From Notospermus geniculatus (lineage: Eukaryota > Nemertea > Pilidiophora > Heteronemertea > Lineidae), in NCBI GenBank assembly GCA_002633025.1, contig NMRB01000061.1, positions 602,186-666,185 on the forward strand: a DNA stretch of 64,000 nt. The letters run 5' to 3'. The notes below the pieces were generated by a model, which saw only the letters and a program-made list of their open reading frames with translations, searched no databases and was not told the DNA's origin. Shown in pieces: positions 12,201 through 27,200 of this stretch. The translations under genes were made by a program, and so were the position numbers. How positions within the stretch are numbered: the first letter of the stretch is position 1; every line of letters starts with the position of its first letter.

Positions 12201-15200
12201 CGCATAAATCTGTATTTTGCTTCTCAGTCAGTTGGAGGGAACTGTCTGCTGGTAATGGGATATCCTACTTAGCGGAACATCGTGCAAGACAAATATTAAT
12301 CGGATAATCTTACGGCAAAAAACACACCGCCTTTTTTATCCGATCCGATATTTTAGCCGGTGCGCAACAACCGTGCCTTATAACCGATTCGATCGCCGGT
12401 TTTTTATGCAACCACTTAAGTGTGTCGTGTACTAATCGTTTTATTGTCTAACGCTTGCCATTTGGATACACCAGCAACTCGTTAAAACGTCCATCTTGTT
12501 CGATACCTTGTGTGAGATTTCCCCAACTTTAGCCCCAAGTTCAGTTCCATCATATTTTCGGGTCTTCTTTATCCCAATTCTCATTTTCCCATATTACATG
12601 TACATGTAGCACCACAAAAAAAATGTATGGCCAGACTCATTCAGCAAGATTTTCTCGAATGGTTTTTTACCCAGACAGGATTATCATTCAACGCGATGCA
12701 TCGAACCAACAAGTTGTCATTGCTATACTCTTTCAATGTCGATTTTTCGTCCGTCTGATGGTTGATGTTACGGAGGTATTGGATTTTTGAGCATTATAGA
12801 AATATCTTGACCGTCTTGTCCAAAATCTTGACTCGTAAACGAGGAGAGGTCCATTTCCTCTAAACACAACCACAGGCAGTACAGTGTTCGATGTTGATGG
12901 TAATCCAGTTTTGAAGTATTCTTCCCCGGTACTTCCAAAACGATTAATATACGTCGGTCTCAGATGCTTGATCGTTCAGCTATGTGGGTTATTTCACATC
13001 AATGTCATGTAGAACTGTACACTACAGCCATCGCAAACTTCAATCTCGATAACCTGTCTAAGTACAACAGGATGCTGGCGACATGCCACCGTAGTCTCGC
13101 TGACCGAAACGTCTCTCATCACTTAAACAGTTCAGATTATCATGAAAACGTTTGGACCGGGCTCTCCTTAGATCTAATGGTATCTCAGCTCCTAATGGCT
13201 GTGTCAATGGTAGTCTAACGGTCACGTTTAGGCTATCTTAGTTGTTCAAAACGGGATGGGTCCATGATTGCCTTACCCCTTTGATTATCTTTGACTCAGG
13301 AATTGATTTAGCTCATGTGTGGACGTGACATGCTTCTCGGCTGAGTTGGCTAGTGTCTGTCTTCAAGGCAAGTCAATAATTTGAACCCGGTCCATTGGAC
13401 CAAATGCCATTAACCGTCGTGTACGAGGATGGGGTGCTAAAGTCGTTGAGTGCATCGCGTCCCTGACATCTGTGACCCTCATCAGTCAATGCAAGCATCC
13501 ATCATCATTTGTACAGCGATGCCTTTCTCAGAATTTTGCCACGAACCGCCCTCTGTTCCAATTTGAACTGTATGAAGTTATTGCAATCACACTGTCTGAC
13601 TGTCTTCCACCGAAAGCGTCGTTTTGCCATCGGCATCATCCTGCGGATGCTCACACAAACTTCATTTGTCAGGGTGAACCAACACCAACCTCGTTCCCAT
13701 GGTCCTCTTCCGCCTCCTTCTTTCCCCTACTAATCAGGTAGCATGATTTGGGCTGAGTATCCAGGGACCTGATCGTAGAAGTTATGCCCTGGGAACTAAG
13801 ATGAACCAGCACACGGTCCTTGACTTAATCGTTCTCCATCACCAGTTTGTCCAACAAACCAATACTAGGCAAGGACGGTAGACTCACATCCAATCCCAAA
13901 AATATTTGGATCGAGACAGCATTTTATTACTCTAAATTTTCCATCTAGCAATATTCGTAAATCCAATTTATTCAGTCGCAGGGCACAAAAATATGATGGA
14001 TTTTTTTTCCATTTGCGTACAGCTGATTCAAATACCGTCGCTTCGCGTGTAACTCAGTTACACATGTCATAAATCCAAATTGAAACGAGACGAACTTTTG
14101 TACATTTTGTCAGAAAAAAACTGCAGCACTTAAAGATTTTTTCCACTGGAGGATGCTTTTCAAACATTTTTTCCGCTGTTGAACCACGAACCTTTTACCA
14201 ATCATCCGTTTACGATGGTCTACTAAAATATCTTATCTATCTTGGTGCATTTTATTGGCGGATGGCTGGAAACAATTTCCACACATATTTGTCCGTCGCA
14301 GTTTCAGGCTGACTTTGTCCTCCAAGCCTTCAGGCAGTAGCTATCGGAAATATTTACAGGTGAAGAAGGAATATTCCACAAATACTTTAATGCCCTATTC
14401 AGATCTCTTGGATTGGTAAATTACCAATGCGAGGAAAAGGCTTGAGGGAGCACTCTTCGCGCTTACGGCTACCGTATATGTATAGATATTTTGTCACAAT
14501 ACTTGCATATTCCGGAACCCAATGGAAATTACCAGGTTGGGAATTGTGTCGAACAGATATACTCACTGAAGACCATTAGAAAATGACGGTGTATTAAGTG
14601 AATCAATGAAGAGCCGGGGGAGCTGCCATTTTAGTTATACGTAAATTTGACTAGGATCTCCCGATCGGATTTGCCCGCCGCATTTAGGCCTACAAGGACC
14701 CATCAACGTACTACTAAGTAATCCATTTATATATATCAGATCGAATGACATCTTTTCGCAAAAAATTAGGTTAGGGTTTTGTCCTAGGAGGGTACCTTCC
14801 TGTATTGTGGAATTTGTCTGCCCACTGTCAGATGTCAGTTTATTGGCAAACATCAGACTGGCATCGCTTATCTTGATTAAGAAGGAACTCATCTTCTATG
14901 TTCACCCCCATGATTTGTCCACAGGTCTCAGCCTCTTATATCTAGGCGTCCATTGTTAATTTATTTTGACACGATCAATGCATACATACAATGATAACTA
15001 AGGGTGATTGGAAAAACTGGCCCATTGCTTCCTTCGCCAAGATGACACTCGGAAATTGGATGAGAGATAGATGCGGTTAGGCCATGCGGGGGGAGAACTC
15101 GCCTGCTGTCTCACTGAATACCCAACCAACAGATAAAGGAGCGACGAACGCTGGCATGCAAAATGTCTTCCGCGAACAACATGAAACTGGCAATAGCATG

Positions 15201-18200
15201 GAGATGGAAGGGACTGAGGCACGAGCAGCGTAACATAAAGGACTTTTTTCAACGATGAACGAATGGCGTAAGTTTTAAATTTCCAGTCCATTTGACTGCG
15301 CAGCCTTAGTGATCAGATCGACATGGCAACTGCTTTAAGACAGCTGAGTTCTTCCTTGGGACACCTTGTAGGCGTGTGGACAATGAACTGTCCAAGGGCC
15401 GAAGCATCTTCAGATACCCAGACATTCAGGTTCCTGTTATTATGAATAATTGAATATCGAGAAAAAAACATACCTGAAATTTCTTTCCCCGTTTGTATTG
15501 GATAGGCATATCGATGCCACCTGTTAATCAGTAGGGATTAGTAAACACGTACGTGTATTTATGGAGTTCTCATCAGTTCTCATCAGTTCCTCGGATATTA
15601 CATATTTGTATCTGAAGCTGCCATTAATTCAGCTTTTTTATTCCTCCGACTGTGACAGGCACTGACGGATGAACCTGGGTGACTGCGATATGTTAGGCTG
15701 ATAATAGGAGACCTTATTAAAGATCTGAGAACTAGCATCTGGTTCCTTTGTTGGTTATTTTGACTTTCCGAAAAAGGTGATACAAATTGCTAAGCCGTCG
15801 GCATGGTAGGATTATCAGGAATCTAAAAAGTCTGGGGAAGTGTCACTCAACTTTTTTGTGGTGCTTATTGGGAGGTGTAATTCAAATAGATTGCATCTTT
15901 CATTTGGAATGGCACGCTCGCTTCGTCTTACTTTGAATGAAGAGTTAAACGTCAGAATGAAACCTATACCGAAAAACTCATTAAGAGTATTCAAATGGTG
16001 ACTAAAAGGCTGCAATCAGACCTCAAGAGATCAAGAGTCAACGTTACAACATTAGCTCCCCTCATTACATGAATCTGCGAGGCAATAACTCGAATGCCAT
16101 CATTCACACTCAAGCAAATCTCCTACGGTGACCATTAGACACCTACCGAGTAAGCAAAAAAAGAACTCCGTGGCGTCGACAGAAAGATTGCGGAATATTT
16201 TTCAGACGATTTGTGGCCTGCCGCGTTAACTGAGCACCCGAGACACTCCGCGAGAGTGGATTGAGGAAATGACATCTACAAGAAGGTGTTAAGTACAACC
16301 GAATATCGATAAAACCCTCGACTAAAAGGTTTTGATTTACTGGTTCTAAGGTAACTGTGAGCGGTCTTGCCGTCGTCTTCAGATTGCTATCTAAACCTAC
16401 ACCGTAATGGTTTTCTATGATCGACAACGGACTCTGTGAATTCAACAGTTGTCATAAGCTGGGACCACCTGATTTGACCAAAATTAGGGTCACCTAATAC
16501 TTTAACATTCCGTATCGATTTTCATCAGCCAAGACCTTGACGTGGAAATATGGGACTTATCTGTCAAGAAAGGTTTACACACGGTAAACTGTTTTCTTTC
16601 AAGGCCCTACCTCGCTTTTTGCACAGAAAAAAAAATCAACTCGAGTGGAGATTCAAAGTCTCACTTTAGGGACAAAACGGTTCGAAATACTTTTTGACTC
16701 AAAATGAAACAGAAAATATTTCGGCCCGAGACAATGACACCTCGTTCCGAGAGAAAATATTTCGGGTTGAGATACCGACAGTCTCGATCTGAGAGAAAAT
16801 ATTTCAGGCCGGGAGATGACATTGTCTCGCGCCGAAATATTTTCTGTTTCATTTTGAGTCAAAAAGTGTTTCGAACCATTTTGTCCCTAAAGTGAGACTC
16901 TGAGTCTCCACTCGAGTTGATTTTTTTTTTCTGTGTGGTCCCGAGGGCCAAACGCCTCTTTTTGCTAATTAGTGACCTTTGGCCACTCGTTTTCGGTGAC
17001 GTCTTGGGCATTTGCCCCCCCCCCCGCTAGTTCCGGCCCTAGAGACTAAACTTCCCTACTTCTACGACTTGTTTTATCAACAACAACCAGTCCATTTCTC
17101 CAAAAGCTTCCCTCGTAATAGTATACCAAAACCCGACAAAACTTCAACATCTTCATCAGCGACAAAACGGAACGGATTCTAATAGTTGATACCCTGTATA
17201 AATAATGGAGAGATACATCTGAGTATTCAATGATTTCATCTCATGACAGAAGTTTCAACGCTCGTATCGTAAATACGATAACGTCATACTACATGGCGTC
17301 TACTTTGCCGATTTACTAGACAATCTCGAGAGATCCTTCACAATTAGCTCAACAACATGAAGTATTCCGATCCCTCCTTTGAAAATCGTACAATTTTTAC
17401 GACTCAATGACGTATCTTCTTCATCAGGGAGAGACGGAAGTTGCTCGTAATGGCTGACTTCCTGACTAACCTGCCGATTTGCCTTACGTACATTTCACCA
17501 GATCCTGAACGTAATGGAAGATCCATGTCACTTTACGCACAAACACTTAATCGTGACTGGAGATACCGTCGTCTATCAAACAGGTCGTTTGCCTCGCAAA
17601 TGTAGCAAGCAAACAAGAAGGGAACGTACGAACATCGTTTAAAACTCGAACCTGACTTACAGGTTTCACATTAGGTTTTTTTACTTGTCCTATGAAAGGT
17701 AGCCCGACATCTTAGATGTAGTTCAATTCACATTCACGTCTTATTTAATTGATTAAATGACCAAACCATGAATTTGCAAAGGGACGGATCCACAAACCCT
17801 TACGTTTGTTACAGATTCCTCTTGATAACAGAAGTATCACCCATCGAAAATCATGACTTATGCGAAAAATGCACTAATGCGACAATATTGCCGAGGGACC
17901 ATGATCAATTTTTACAATTCGGAGGTTGAATGAGTGAGAAATGGAAAGAATTTTCATAAAATCTCAAGTGAGACGAACCATACCTGTCCAAAGATGATTG
18001 GTGATGCCAACAGGAGGGAGAGAACCCAGATGAGAATGATTACCCTCCTTGCGCGGCTTGGGGTGCAAGTATACTTGGCCTTCATGGGGTGTAGAATAGC
18101 GTAATACCTGAAAAGAAATGCACAAGGTACAGCTACACTCTTAGCCAAAAAGGTTCTTTAGGGGTTCTTTGTGCCACACCAGAGGAACCCCAAGGTTCTA

Positions 18201-21200
18201 TATAGAACCTTCTGTAAAGAACCCGAAAGGGTTCCATATAGAACCTTTCTGTCGCCAAAGAACCCATAAAGGTTCCAGTGAGTTAGAACCCTTTTCTGAG
18301 GGAAAGGTTCTATCTGGAACCTCTAAAGGGTTCTTAAATCAGAGGGTTCTCCTGGTGTGGCACCAAAGAACCTTTTCGGCTAAGAGTGTAGTAACTAATT
18401 CCATCGAAATAATGGTAAACACTTTAGAAACAATTCGTGAAGACACTGCAGCATGAGTTAACTAATACAGACTTTGACGATGTTTCTAGCGGCATCCTCA
18501 GTCCAAAAGTATGTTGTAATATAATCTAATGCGGATGTCAGGTCACACTGCGATTGTCTGCGCTACGACGGAACAGTCGGCATCAAGTGTCGCAAGCACG
18601 GTCAGGTCACAAAAACGAAAATGTGTACGATCATCGTGGAACAAGCAGCATCACTCGCGCAGGGAATCGTAACCGTGTTCAGGTCACCTGCGAATGGATT
18701 ACGCCCGTCGGGATGACACAGAAGTTGAATAGGTTCAACCTGCGGATCAGGTCGGCCTTGCGATGGCACAGAACAGGCGCAGGCTGACTTTTCTGGATCA
18801 CTTTGCGTCTGAGGCACGACAGCGTGGAACAAACCAGTCGCCGATATGGTGCGACATGACTGCAGTTGCGACTCACTTGCGACGATCGGGATCAGTCGCC
18901 GACCAAAAAGATCACAGATCGCAAGAGTTCAACATGTTGAACTTTTGCGCCACGACGAATCATGATCCCGACGGGCGTAATCCAGTCGCAGTCGACCTGA
19001 CTTGAGTTACGACGTCGTGCGATTATCCAAAACAACGAGCGAGCGGTCACGTGCCAGTAACTAACAAATCAGCGCGAGGTAAAATAGCACGGAAGCTGCC
19101 ATCTTGAACAAGTAACATGATCACAAGTCACATGACTTTTATGACTTCACTGTGCTACGATCTAGTCGCAGGTGACCTGAACACGGTTACGATTCGCTGC
19201 GCGCAGATGCCGCCTGTTCCAGGATGATCGTACGCATTTTTCGTTTTTGTGACCTGACCGTGCTTGCGATCCAGCTGATGCCGACGACTCTTCCGTCGTG
19301 GCGCAGGCAATCGCAGTGTGACCTGACATCCGCACGATCTTCTTGGTCGGCGACTGATCCCGCAAGTGAGACGCAACTGCAGTCATGTCACACCAGATCG
19401 GCGACTGATTTGTTCCACGCTGTCGTGCCTCAGACGCAAAGTGATCCGGAAGAGTCAGCGTGCGCCTGTTCTGTGCCATCGCAAAGACACCCTGAACACG
19501 GGGACCGACGAGACGTTCGCCGTGTGGGCTGTATTGTAAGCCAACCAATTTTGAATTGAATAACATAAGACAAATCGCTGCAAACTTCAATACGAAGGAA
19601 ATGACCTTCGACACGAGACATATCTGTCAGTCGCCAACAATCTTGAACTTTGATACAATCTCCGGTAAATTACGACTCTATCACTCCCACAGCGCCGGAC
19701 CAATTGTCGACCCGTAGAACTGGTTGATTATATTGGCCGAACTCACGAAGGTCATTTGTGCTTAAAGACATCCCCAAATCATAAACATGTTTGATTGGCC
19801 GCTATAGCCCTGACTCGGCCAGATATACAAAGTGGTAGAACCGTCCCGCGAAACTACTGAAGAAAGTAACGTATAAGACACTGATAGGAATTTTCTCTAG
19901 ATTCTTACCTTTCGACACTCATCGTGGTTAGCGTTAGCACAGAGCAGATGGCCGAAAGATTCTGCAGGTAGTAAAGTGCCTTGCACAAAAACTCGCCGAA
20001 CTCCCAGGTAAACATAAAGAATTTGGCCAACTGAAATGAAAAATGTAGCATTGTTTAGTTTACATGTTTCTGATCCATGTCTTCCTTTCTAGGCCTAGTC
20101 TTACTCAAAACCATGAGCCAGATGGGACTCTAGATGACATCTACCCTGAGACGAAGCTACAGATATGCGCAGACAGACAGACCTTTCTGCCCGGATCTAC
20201 ATGTAAACCTTAACATACTTTGTCCGCTCCCTAATAAACCCAGTCCATAATCTAGTACACCACCGACCACCTGATGAATATTCATGAGATCAAGAACGTA
20301 ACGCCATTGGCTCTGACGTAGCTTAGATTTCATGTTGTGAGGTCTGTCTGGCCTTGCAAAGATGAAAGTGTTGTTACAACGGCAGACACGTCCGTTCTTG
20401 AAGGAAATAACAAGCATTGTTACAAGACTCGAGGGAGGGCAGCGTGGTTTTTATCAGCTATATCGTACAGGTGCGCTCATTTCATAAGCTATCCAATATA
20501 TTGTGTCACTAATGAACGAACTGCAGTGCAAAGCCACCTCAGACACATCCTATTGTGCGCTGGAGACGGCAAAGGAAACGACACACAGACCGAACAACCC
20601 TCAGTCGTGACGGCCTCATTTATTGGCTTGTAGTTCTCCTATCCTTGCCCATACTTCGAAAGAAACGTCGGCAAAGATTGGTCTCGTCATCACGCAAACA
20701 GTCAATATATCCTTAATGAACGATATGTCGTGCACGAACGTATCATTATCGTGAATTCTCAGGATTGATTACAGGAATCCACTGATATGATTCAGGACAA
20801 TTCATCGCCCATCACCCGCCTTTGCACGTGGATACTATGATTGTCTGTCTCTTCACTATCAAAACGGCGAAGTTACTCATTGATCCCTTGGTTGAATACT
20901 AACTATCAATCTGTGTAGGCCTAAAGTGCCTTCAGCCTCTAAAGCCCAGGTCACACTGTGGCGACTCAGGCGGGCGAATCCCCGCGAACTAGAATGAAAT
21001 GGTCCATGGACCATGTGCTTCCTTTGGACATAATAGTGTAATGACAGAGAGAGGTATGTACATGGTCCATGGACCATTTCATTCTAGTCCGCGGGGATTC
21101 GCCCGCCTAAGGTCGCCACAGTGTGACCTGGGCTTAAAAAAAGCTCATATATATTCAGAACTATAATTTGAACAGTAACTCAGATAAAGTCGGAACACCA

Positions 21201-24200
21201 ACTCAGATAAAGTCGTGTTAGGGAACAAGGCGATTCTGCGAGAAAGGCTATTTTTACCGACTAAAACTTGCTGCCGGCTTTCACAACTGCAAGTGCATAT
21301 TGAATAAAAATATCACTGTTTTCGCATTGATGTGGTTCCTGGAGCATCCCCAATGGGTATACAGTGATTTCGCGCTTTAATAAGCTACTCTAATGAGTAA
21401 AATGCGATGATCTCCGCTCACAAACTTCTCAAAATGAATTATGGGTAATTTGTGTGGACGATACCGCACGCTGAAGATGCGAAAACTGGTAACTCGATTC
21501 AAAAAACATATCTCTTAAGCTGATTTCATCACGTTGAACATCCCCCAGGAAGTCAGTGATTTCTATGTTCAGTCATGCGTTAAAAAGGTTGGTAATTCTT
21601 GATTTTAAAATTGAATTTTCGAATGAGAATTTTTAAGATTACTGAGAAGACTGTCATGACCTGAGAGAACATCAGGAAATTGGATGTCTTTCTGTAGAAT
21701 AGTGGTTTTGTTGTATCCGCTTTTCCTGAATCATTTCAAATAATTAAGTAAATCAAACAATCTACAAAAGAAGTTTCATTTTGGAGTCAGCGGATTAGAA
21801 AACTTATAGTCAGCAGAAATGGAATGAATTTCAGAGAATGGCATTGATAAAAACTAAAAAAATATAGGTAAACTAGGAATCAATTATAGTATTTATACTA
21901 ACATATGCATCAATCATCACATCCACTCCTTCATCTTTGACATGAAACCTCATCTCAGAAGAAATAGGGATTATTTTCGGATCGCGAATTGAAAACCTCT
22001 CGACCATTCAAAAATTAATGTAGTCACTGGCACTGAGTATTTGCTCTCGCTTCCGGCAGGTTACAGGCACTGTCACTCTGTGTGCATTTCCGGAGGCACA
22101 ACTCCTTCAAAAAATCCTACCCAACAACTATTTAGAGACTCTAATAGACTCAAATGCTAGATGACTCCAAATGGCTCTAAATTGCGCAACGTCGATTTCC
22201 AAGTGCTGTGATAACACTAGTCCTATTGCAGAAGTGGCATCGTCTAAAGAGCCACGCGGTTTCAGGTTTGATCTTGCGTGCACAGATCGTTCTTCAATCT
22301 TACTAATTCACTTAATCGATGTTGAAAGCCACCACGGCGTCTCTCCACCTGTCGCAGTTGTGCTTTTGACGTCATTTTGTAAACATTTTCAACAAATTCG
22401 ATGACAATTCACTGGGAATTGCACACAAATGACGCTCATATTAAAAATGTAAAATGCGCACCCATATTACTGGTATCACAATGGGATGTACTTTTCACAG
22501 GCAGGGCTCGAGAGAATCGCCTATGCCTGATAAAAATAAGGTATAGGAGGAGCAATTTCCTTCGCAAACCTACCCATGTGTGAAGTTTTTGTTCTTAAGA
22601 GCTTCATCTGTAATACAGTCTCTCTTACGGACAGTTTACGGACAGCGATACCTGGGATACAGACCAGGAGGTGACTTTATGATGCACTAAGGTCATTGAT
22701 CATCTTTGTCACCTCCCGCGATGCAATCACCCACTCCCCGGCCAACGATGGCCAGATCCCACGGGAATAATGCGCCACTATTACACCCTTACAGCGGCCT
22801 CCAGCTCCCTACGGTCAGAAAATGGCCAATAAAGAGGACAATAAAGTACCATCAGCGACGATCTTCGATGATATTTCAGGTTCGCGCCTGATTCGGCATA
22901 ATTTGATACAATTAGCAAATCGTAGAATGGCAATGCGATTGATTTATCCTCATCCCAGACATGAGCCGATGGTGGTCATCCAGATAAGCCGAAAGCAACA
23001 ATCCGAGAGAGCGTCCGAGTTATTTTCGGACGCTGTAATGGAATTAGGCCCCCAGGAGAAAAGATGTCCATATTCGTCAGGTATTGACCCTTAAATTGCC
23101 CTAATATGGCGTAGGCCCGATCAAAACCTCACACCGATCGAGTTGGTGGTACCGACAACAGTACTACCGGGGAAACCATCTGAAACACCGATGACAGGCA
23201 GGGATTATAGGATAGGACAGACTAAGCTTCAGATTACCAGAGACAAAGCGAAAAAAACGATATGGAAGAGTGCGGGAGAAGAGGTTGACGGTATCGGCCT
23301 TAGTCTCGACCTTCGGTGATACTCAACGAGTAAAAGCCGCAAGATTCTTACCGACAAAGAACCAATACCCTTGAGGGCTGCATTTTGTTAAGTGACGGTT
23401 GTATTCATATTCTCTTAAGCCATGCATTTAACCTCATCTGACCACTTCAGAACTATATAGCTACCACGATACAGGCATGAGCATCATCAGCCTCCAACCG
23501 CGAACATTTCTCCCGCGCTCGTCTTTTTCTATCACATTCAACTGAGTGTTTCGAGATCATTTTCGTCACTTTTTATATCCATCACTGCCTCAACCTGACA
23601 AGGGGAACGGTTGTTCAGTTAATTTTCTCTCCGTGAAATTGCCGTTATTATTTCGATCAACTGGATGGAAGATTTGAAGATGGAATCGCGAATACTCCAG
23701 GGAAGGACTTGAAAAACTTGGACTTTGTACAGATGCGAAACAACCGGGACTTTGTTCTCTTCTGTGTTCAACAGGCTAAATAAACCAGGCGGTTAAATGA
23801 CCCCTGTAAAATGGCAAGTTTTAAAAATCAGCGTCCATATTCATAAAACCTTGCTAGCTTAGTTGGTTGCTAGTTGTGTACATTGGCCTGTACAAACTAG
23901 GCACTTTAGCAGGCAACTAAGCCTAGCAAGGTTTTATGAATATGGGCCCTGGTCGTCATATACGTTATTCGAGGACAAATTTGGAATTTGTGCAGACCAC
24001 AGGAGTTGTGGTGAATATGAAATCAGTACCGACATGGTCTGTTGTGACGTTAGGAGGAATGACATTTTCAGAATAACATGTGAATAGTAGTTGTAAGAGG
24101 CTTCAGGAACAATGAAAATTACTGAGAACAGACAGGTGTAATGGTCCTAAGGGAATAACTCCCATATAAATAATACGTCCCGAGGTTTGAGTAGCTGTGC

Positions 24201-27200
24201 AGAAAACATAAAGATCCGCTCTAGCGTGATCATACATGTATGACTGGGGTAATCTTTTTTCATTTATTCATTTTCGTCATCTTGTAAGTAGGCTATATTG
24301 AATGATTTCCCACCAGAATACCATGTACACGCCCCAGTGGCTTGTGATACAAAAAAATAATCACTCAATCGGCTGAGGAACTGTTCCTTTGGTAAATGAG
24401 ACCCTAAAAGCATGAACGTTTTTACTCGGGTGTCATCAATAATTTCTACGCTTCTCTCACGACGGGAAATAAAATCCTTAGGGGCAGGATTTTACCACGC
24501 GAGTAGTTGGCCTACGGGCATGTAATTTCACGCTATTTGTTCGAATTAAATCCTCGTGCGCGAAACCACTTTGGAGCAGACAATTTTGTTTATCATTGCC
24601 CGGAGATGGAGGTTTGACTAATTGCAACGAAATAGTTACATGTCCACTAAAGAACATACGGTAGGATGTACTCGAACGATTCCAGGAATCGTTCCTGAAA
24701 ACTAAACTGACAATATTCTCCCATTGCTAACCTTCCCTAAAGTACATGTGGGCTAGTCCATTCCAGTTTCAAGCGGCCCTTCAACACACCTCACACTATT
24801 CCCCCAAAGTTCTGAAGCCGGCAGCACACGAAGCAACTTTCGGCACAGCATCAGAAAACTGGCCACTTCAATCATGCAGAAGTCCACAAAATTCCATAGG
24901 CCCATGAGCTCTACTTCAAAACAGACTGACGGTAAGGTTGAGGTTCAGGTGACGTTAACGCATTTTCAGTGACTAGTACTAGTATACACCCTCTTGTTAT
25001 TGCAAAGTTGTAACCTGCCCTAAGTCCTCCCCAAACAAATCTGTTTATATACAATACAACGAATGCTTTGACAGAGCTTGTTTACATGTACCTGTCTCCA
25101 AGATAGAGTAATCGAAATAGGGAGATGAAATTTTTGTTGGACTGACACACACAGAGTATACAGTTTGGCAACGTAATCTTTTTTTTTTAATCTGAAGAAA
25201 ATGGAGAAGTGTCTGTGTTGAAATAATGGTAAAAAAGCTGGCCTGGGATTTGATAGATCAACTGGCGAAAATCAGTGCTTCCCGGTGCCATATGAACTAA
25301 GATTACTATACAAACAATGAAGAGTTCTTCCAACGTATTTTAGCAAGAATATTATATTTCGTTGAATGCATTACGTGGATGAAAAGGTAGAAAAGGAGCA
25401 AAAGTAGAATATGCTTTGTGATCTCGAAATTGAAGTATTAAAACTCTTTGAAATTGTTAAATGCGTCTGGATGAGATGAAGTCGTATCAGAGAGAACGAT
25501 TGTTGCTGAGAGTGCTGCGAGGCGATGAGTTTCACTTTCATCTGGTATTGGAATTTTTGCGCTGAAAGTACTAGTGAGCATATTTCGTAATGCAGTGCAC
25601 GCATGGCGGTTTTTGGGTGGAATCAGCTCAAGACACCATGGGTTGGTTCCTGAAGTTGCTGGGGAACCTCATCTTCACCGTCAGACTGTTTTGAAGTAGA
25701 GCTCATGGGCCACGGAGCCACGGTGAGGTCCTACCAATAAAAAATCAAACGCGCCTAGCGGGCACTCCACAAGGAGAGGGAGAAAGCTAATAGAGATTAG
25801 CCAATCAGCTACCCCAGAGGGAGTTCCTTTCATTGCTCCAATCAGACCGACCAATACATCCCCAAGGACGGGCGCTTCATTGAATATAACGTAACATTTA
25901 ATTGGCTCCGAGTGGTGAGGTAAAGACACAAATGAACGATGGAGCTTTTTTGGACGGCGTATCATGCAAAGATGCATTCATCATCATTTTTGAGGCATTC
26001 TTAAACTCGACATCCTCACTGCTGATTGGATCTGCCTTTTATTTCATCACAAAAGCAGTCCTCAATGGCATAGCACGGCCAGCGTCTTAAAGTGTTTTTC
26101 ACATTGAACTGGCCAAAGGTACTTGGTTGAACTCAGGAATGTGACCAGATCACATTTACCGAGAGGTAGTGGTGTTGCACAACACTGACTTGAAAACAGA
26201 TTATAGCTCTTTCATGCTGTCAGCCAAAGCTGGTCAGCCATGGCACTGGCTGCCGAGGGTTGTGTAACATTATTATTTGTGATCATGCCATTACAGTTTA
26301 GTGACAAGAGGTCAGCCAAGTACCTTTGGCCAGTTCAATGTGAAAAACACTTTAAACACGATTTAGGTTCCAGTCCGCCGCAGAAACCAGTAACGCGTGT
26401 GAACAGATTCCAGGTGATTGAATTTCAATCACGAATCGCGTACCGAGTCTTCCATGACCAATTTATCACCGATTTGAGTTGAGAATCAAATTTGAATCAC
26501 TTTCAATGAGACAACGGCGTTTGTGTCAGTTATTTCTATTCGAACCGATTCCTGTAAACTCAAGTCTGGAGCATAGCATGTGTTGTCTAATTGGCGCTTT
26601 CACGAACGAAACCAAAAACGCCGTGCTGAATCCTACCCGTGTTTATCACCTGGCTGGCATCATTGAACGTAGATCAACTTCATGACGTCCCATTTGTTCA
26701 CGAAATCTTGTCCTTGAGTGAGTCGATAGTCACGCAAATTGGGATAATGTCTTGGGTATGTTCATGGTAATAATTGCCAAAGAACGATGTTCTGCAGATA
26801 CTGATTGGCCTGGTCCACCTCCGACCTTGGGAGAGATCGCAAGCACCTGTTTGTGATACTGTTCGTGACTTACTTCAATAGCATGGTCTTAAAATGATAA
26901 GCAGTCAATTTCTGCATCTTCATCCGGAAATACCACTACGTGTGGAATTGGCTGAGGTAACATCTGCTGGAGGCAAATGACCTTCGCAATGACCACAGCG
27001 CCGTGGCGCTTGATAAAGTCATTTATACAACGGTAAGACCAGGAAACAAACTTCAGAAAAGTGAAAAAGGATGTCCTGCCTGCAGTTATAGATGGAATAA
27101 CTTCAACTATTATAATCTATCTTGAGGCATAAACTTCAAGACCATCTAAAGTCCAATCCCTGAGCCAAAAAACCAAGAACGCCAGATGTTTTTTACAGTT

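Noticed and set aside
19162-19614. 150-codon minus-strand frame
   Set aside because: It lies in the inverted-repeat element, and a similar frame appears in the other arm; it is a repeat by-product.
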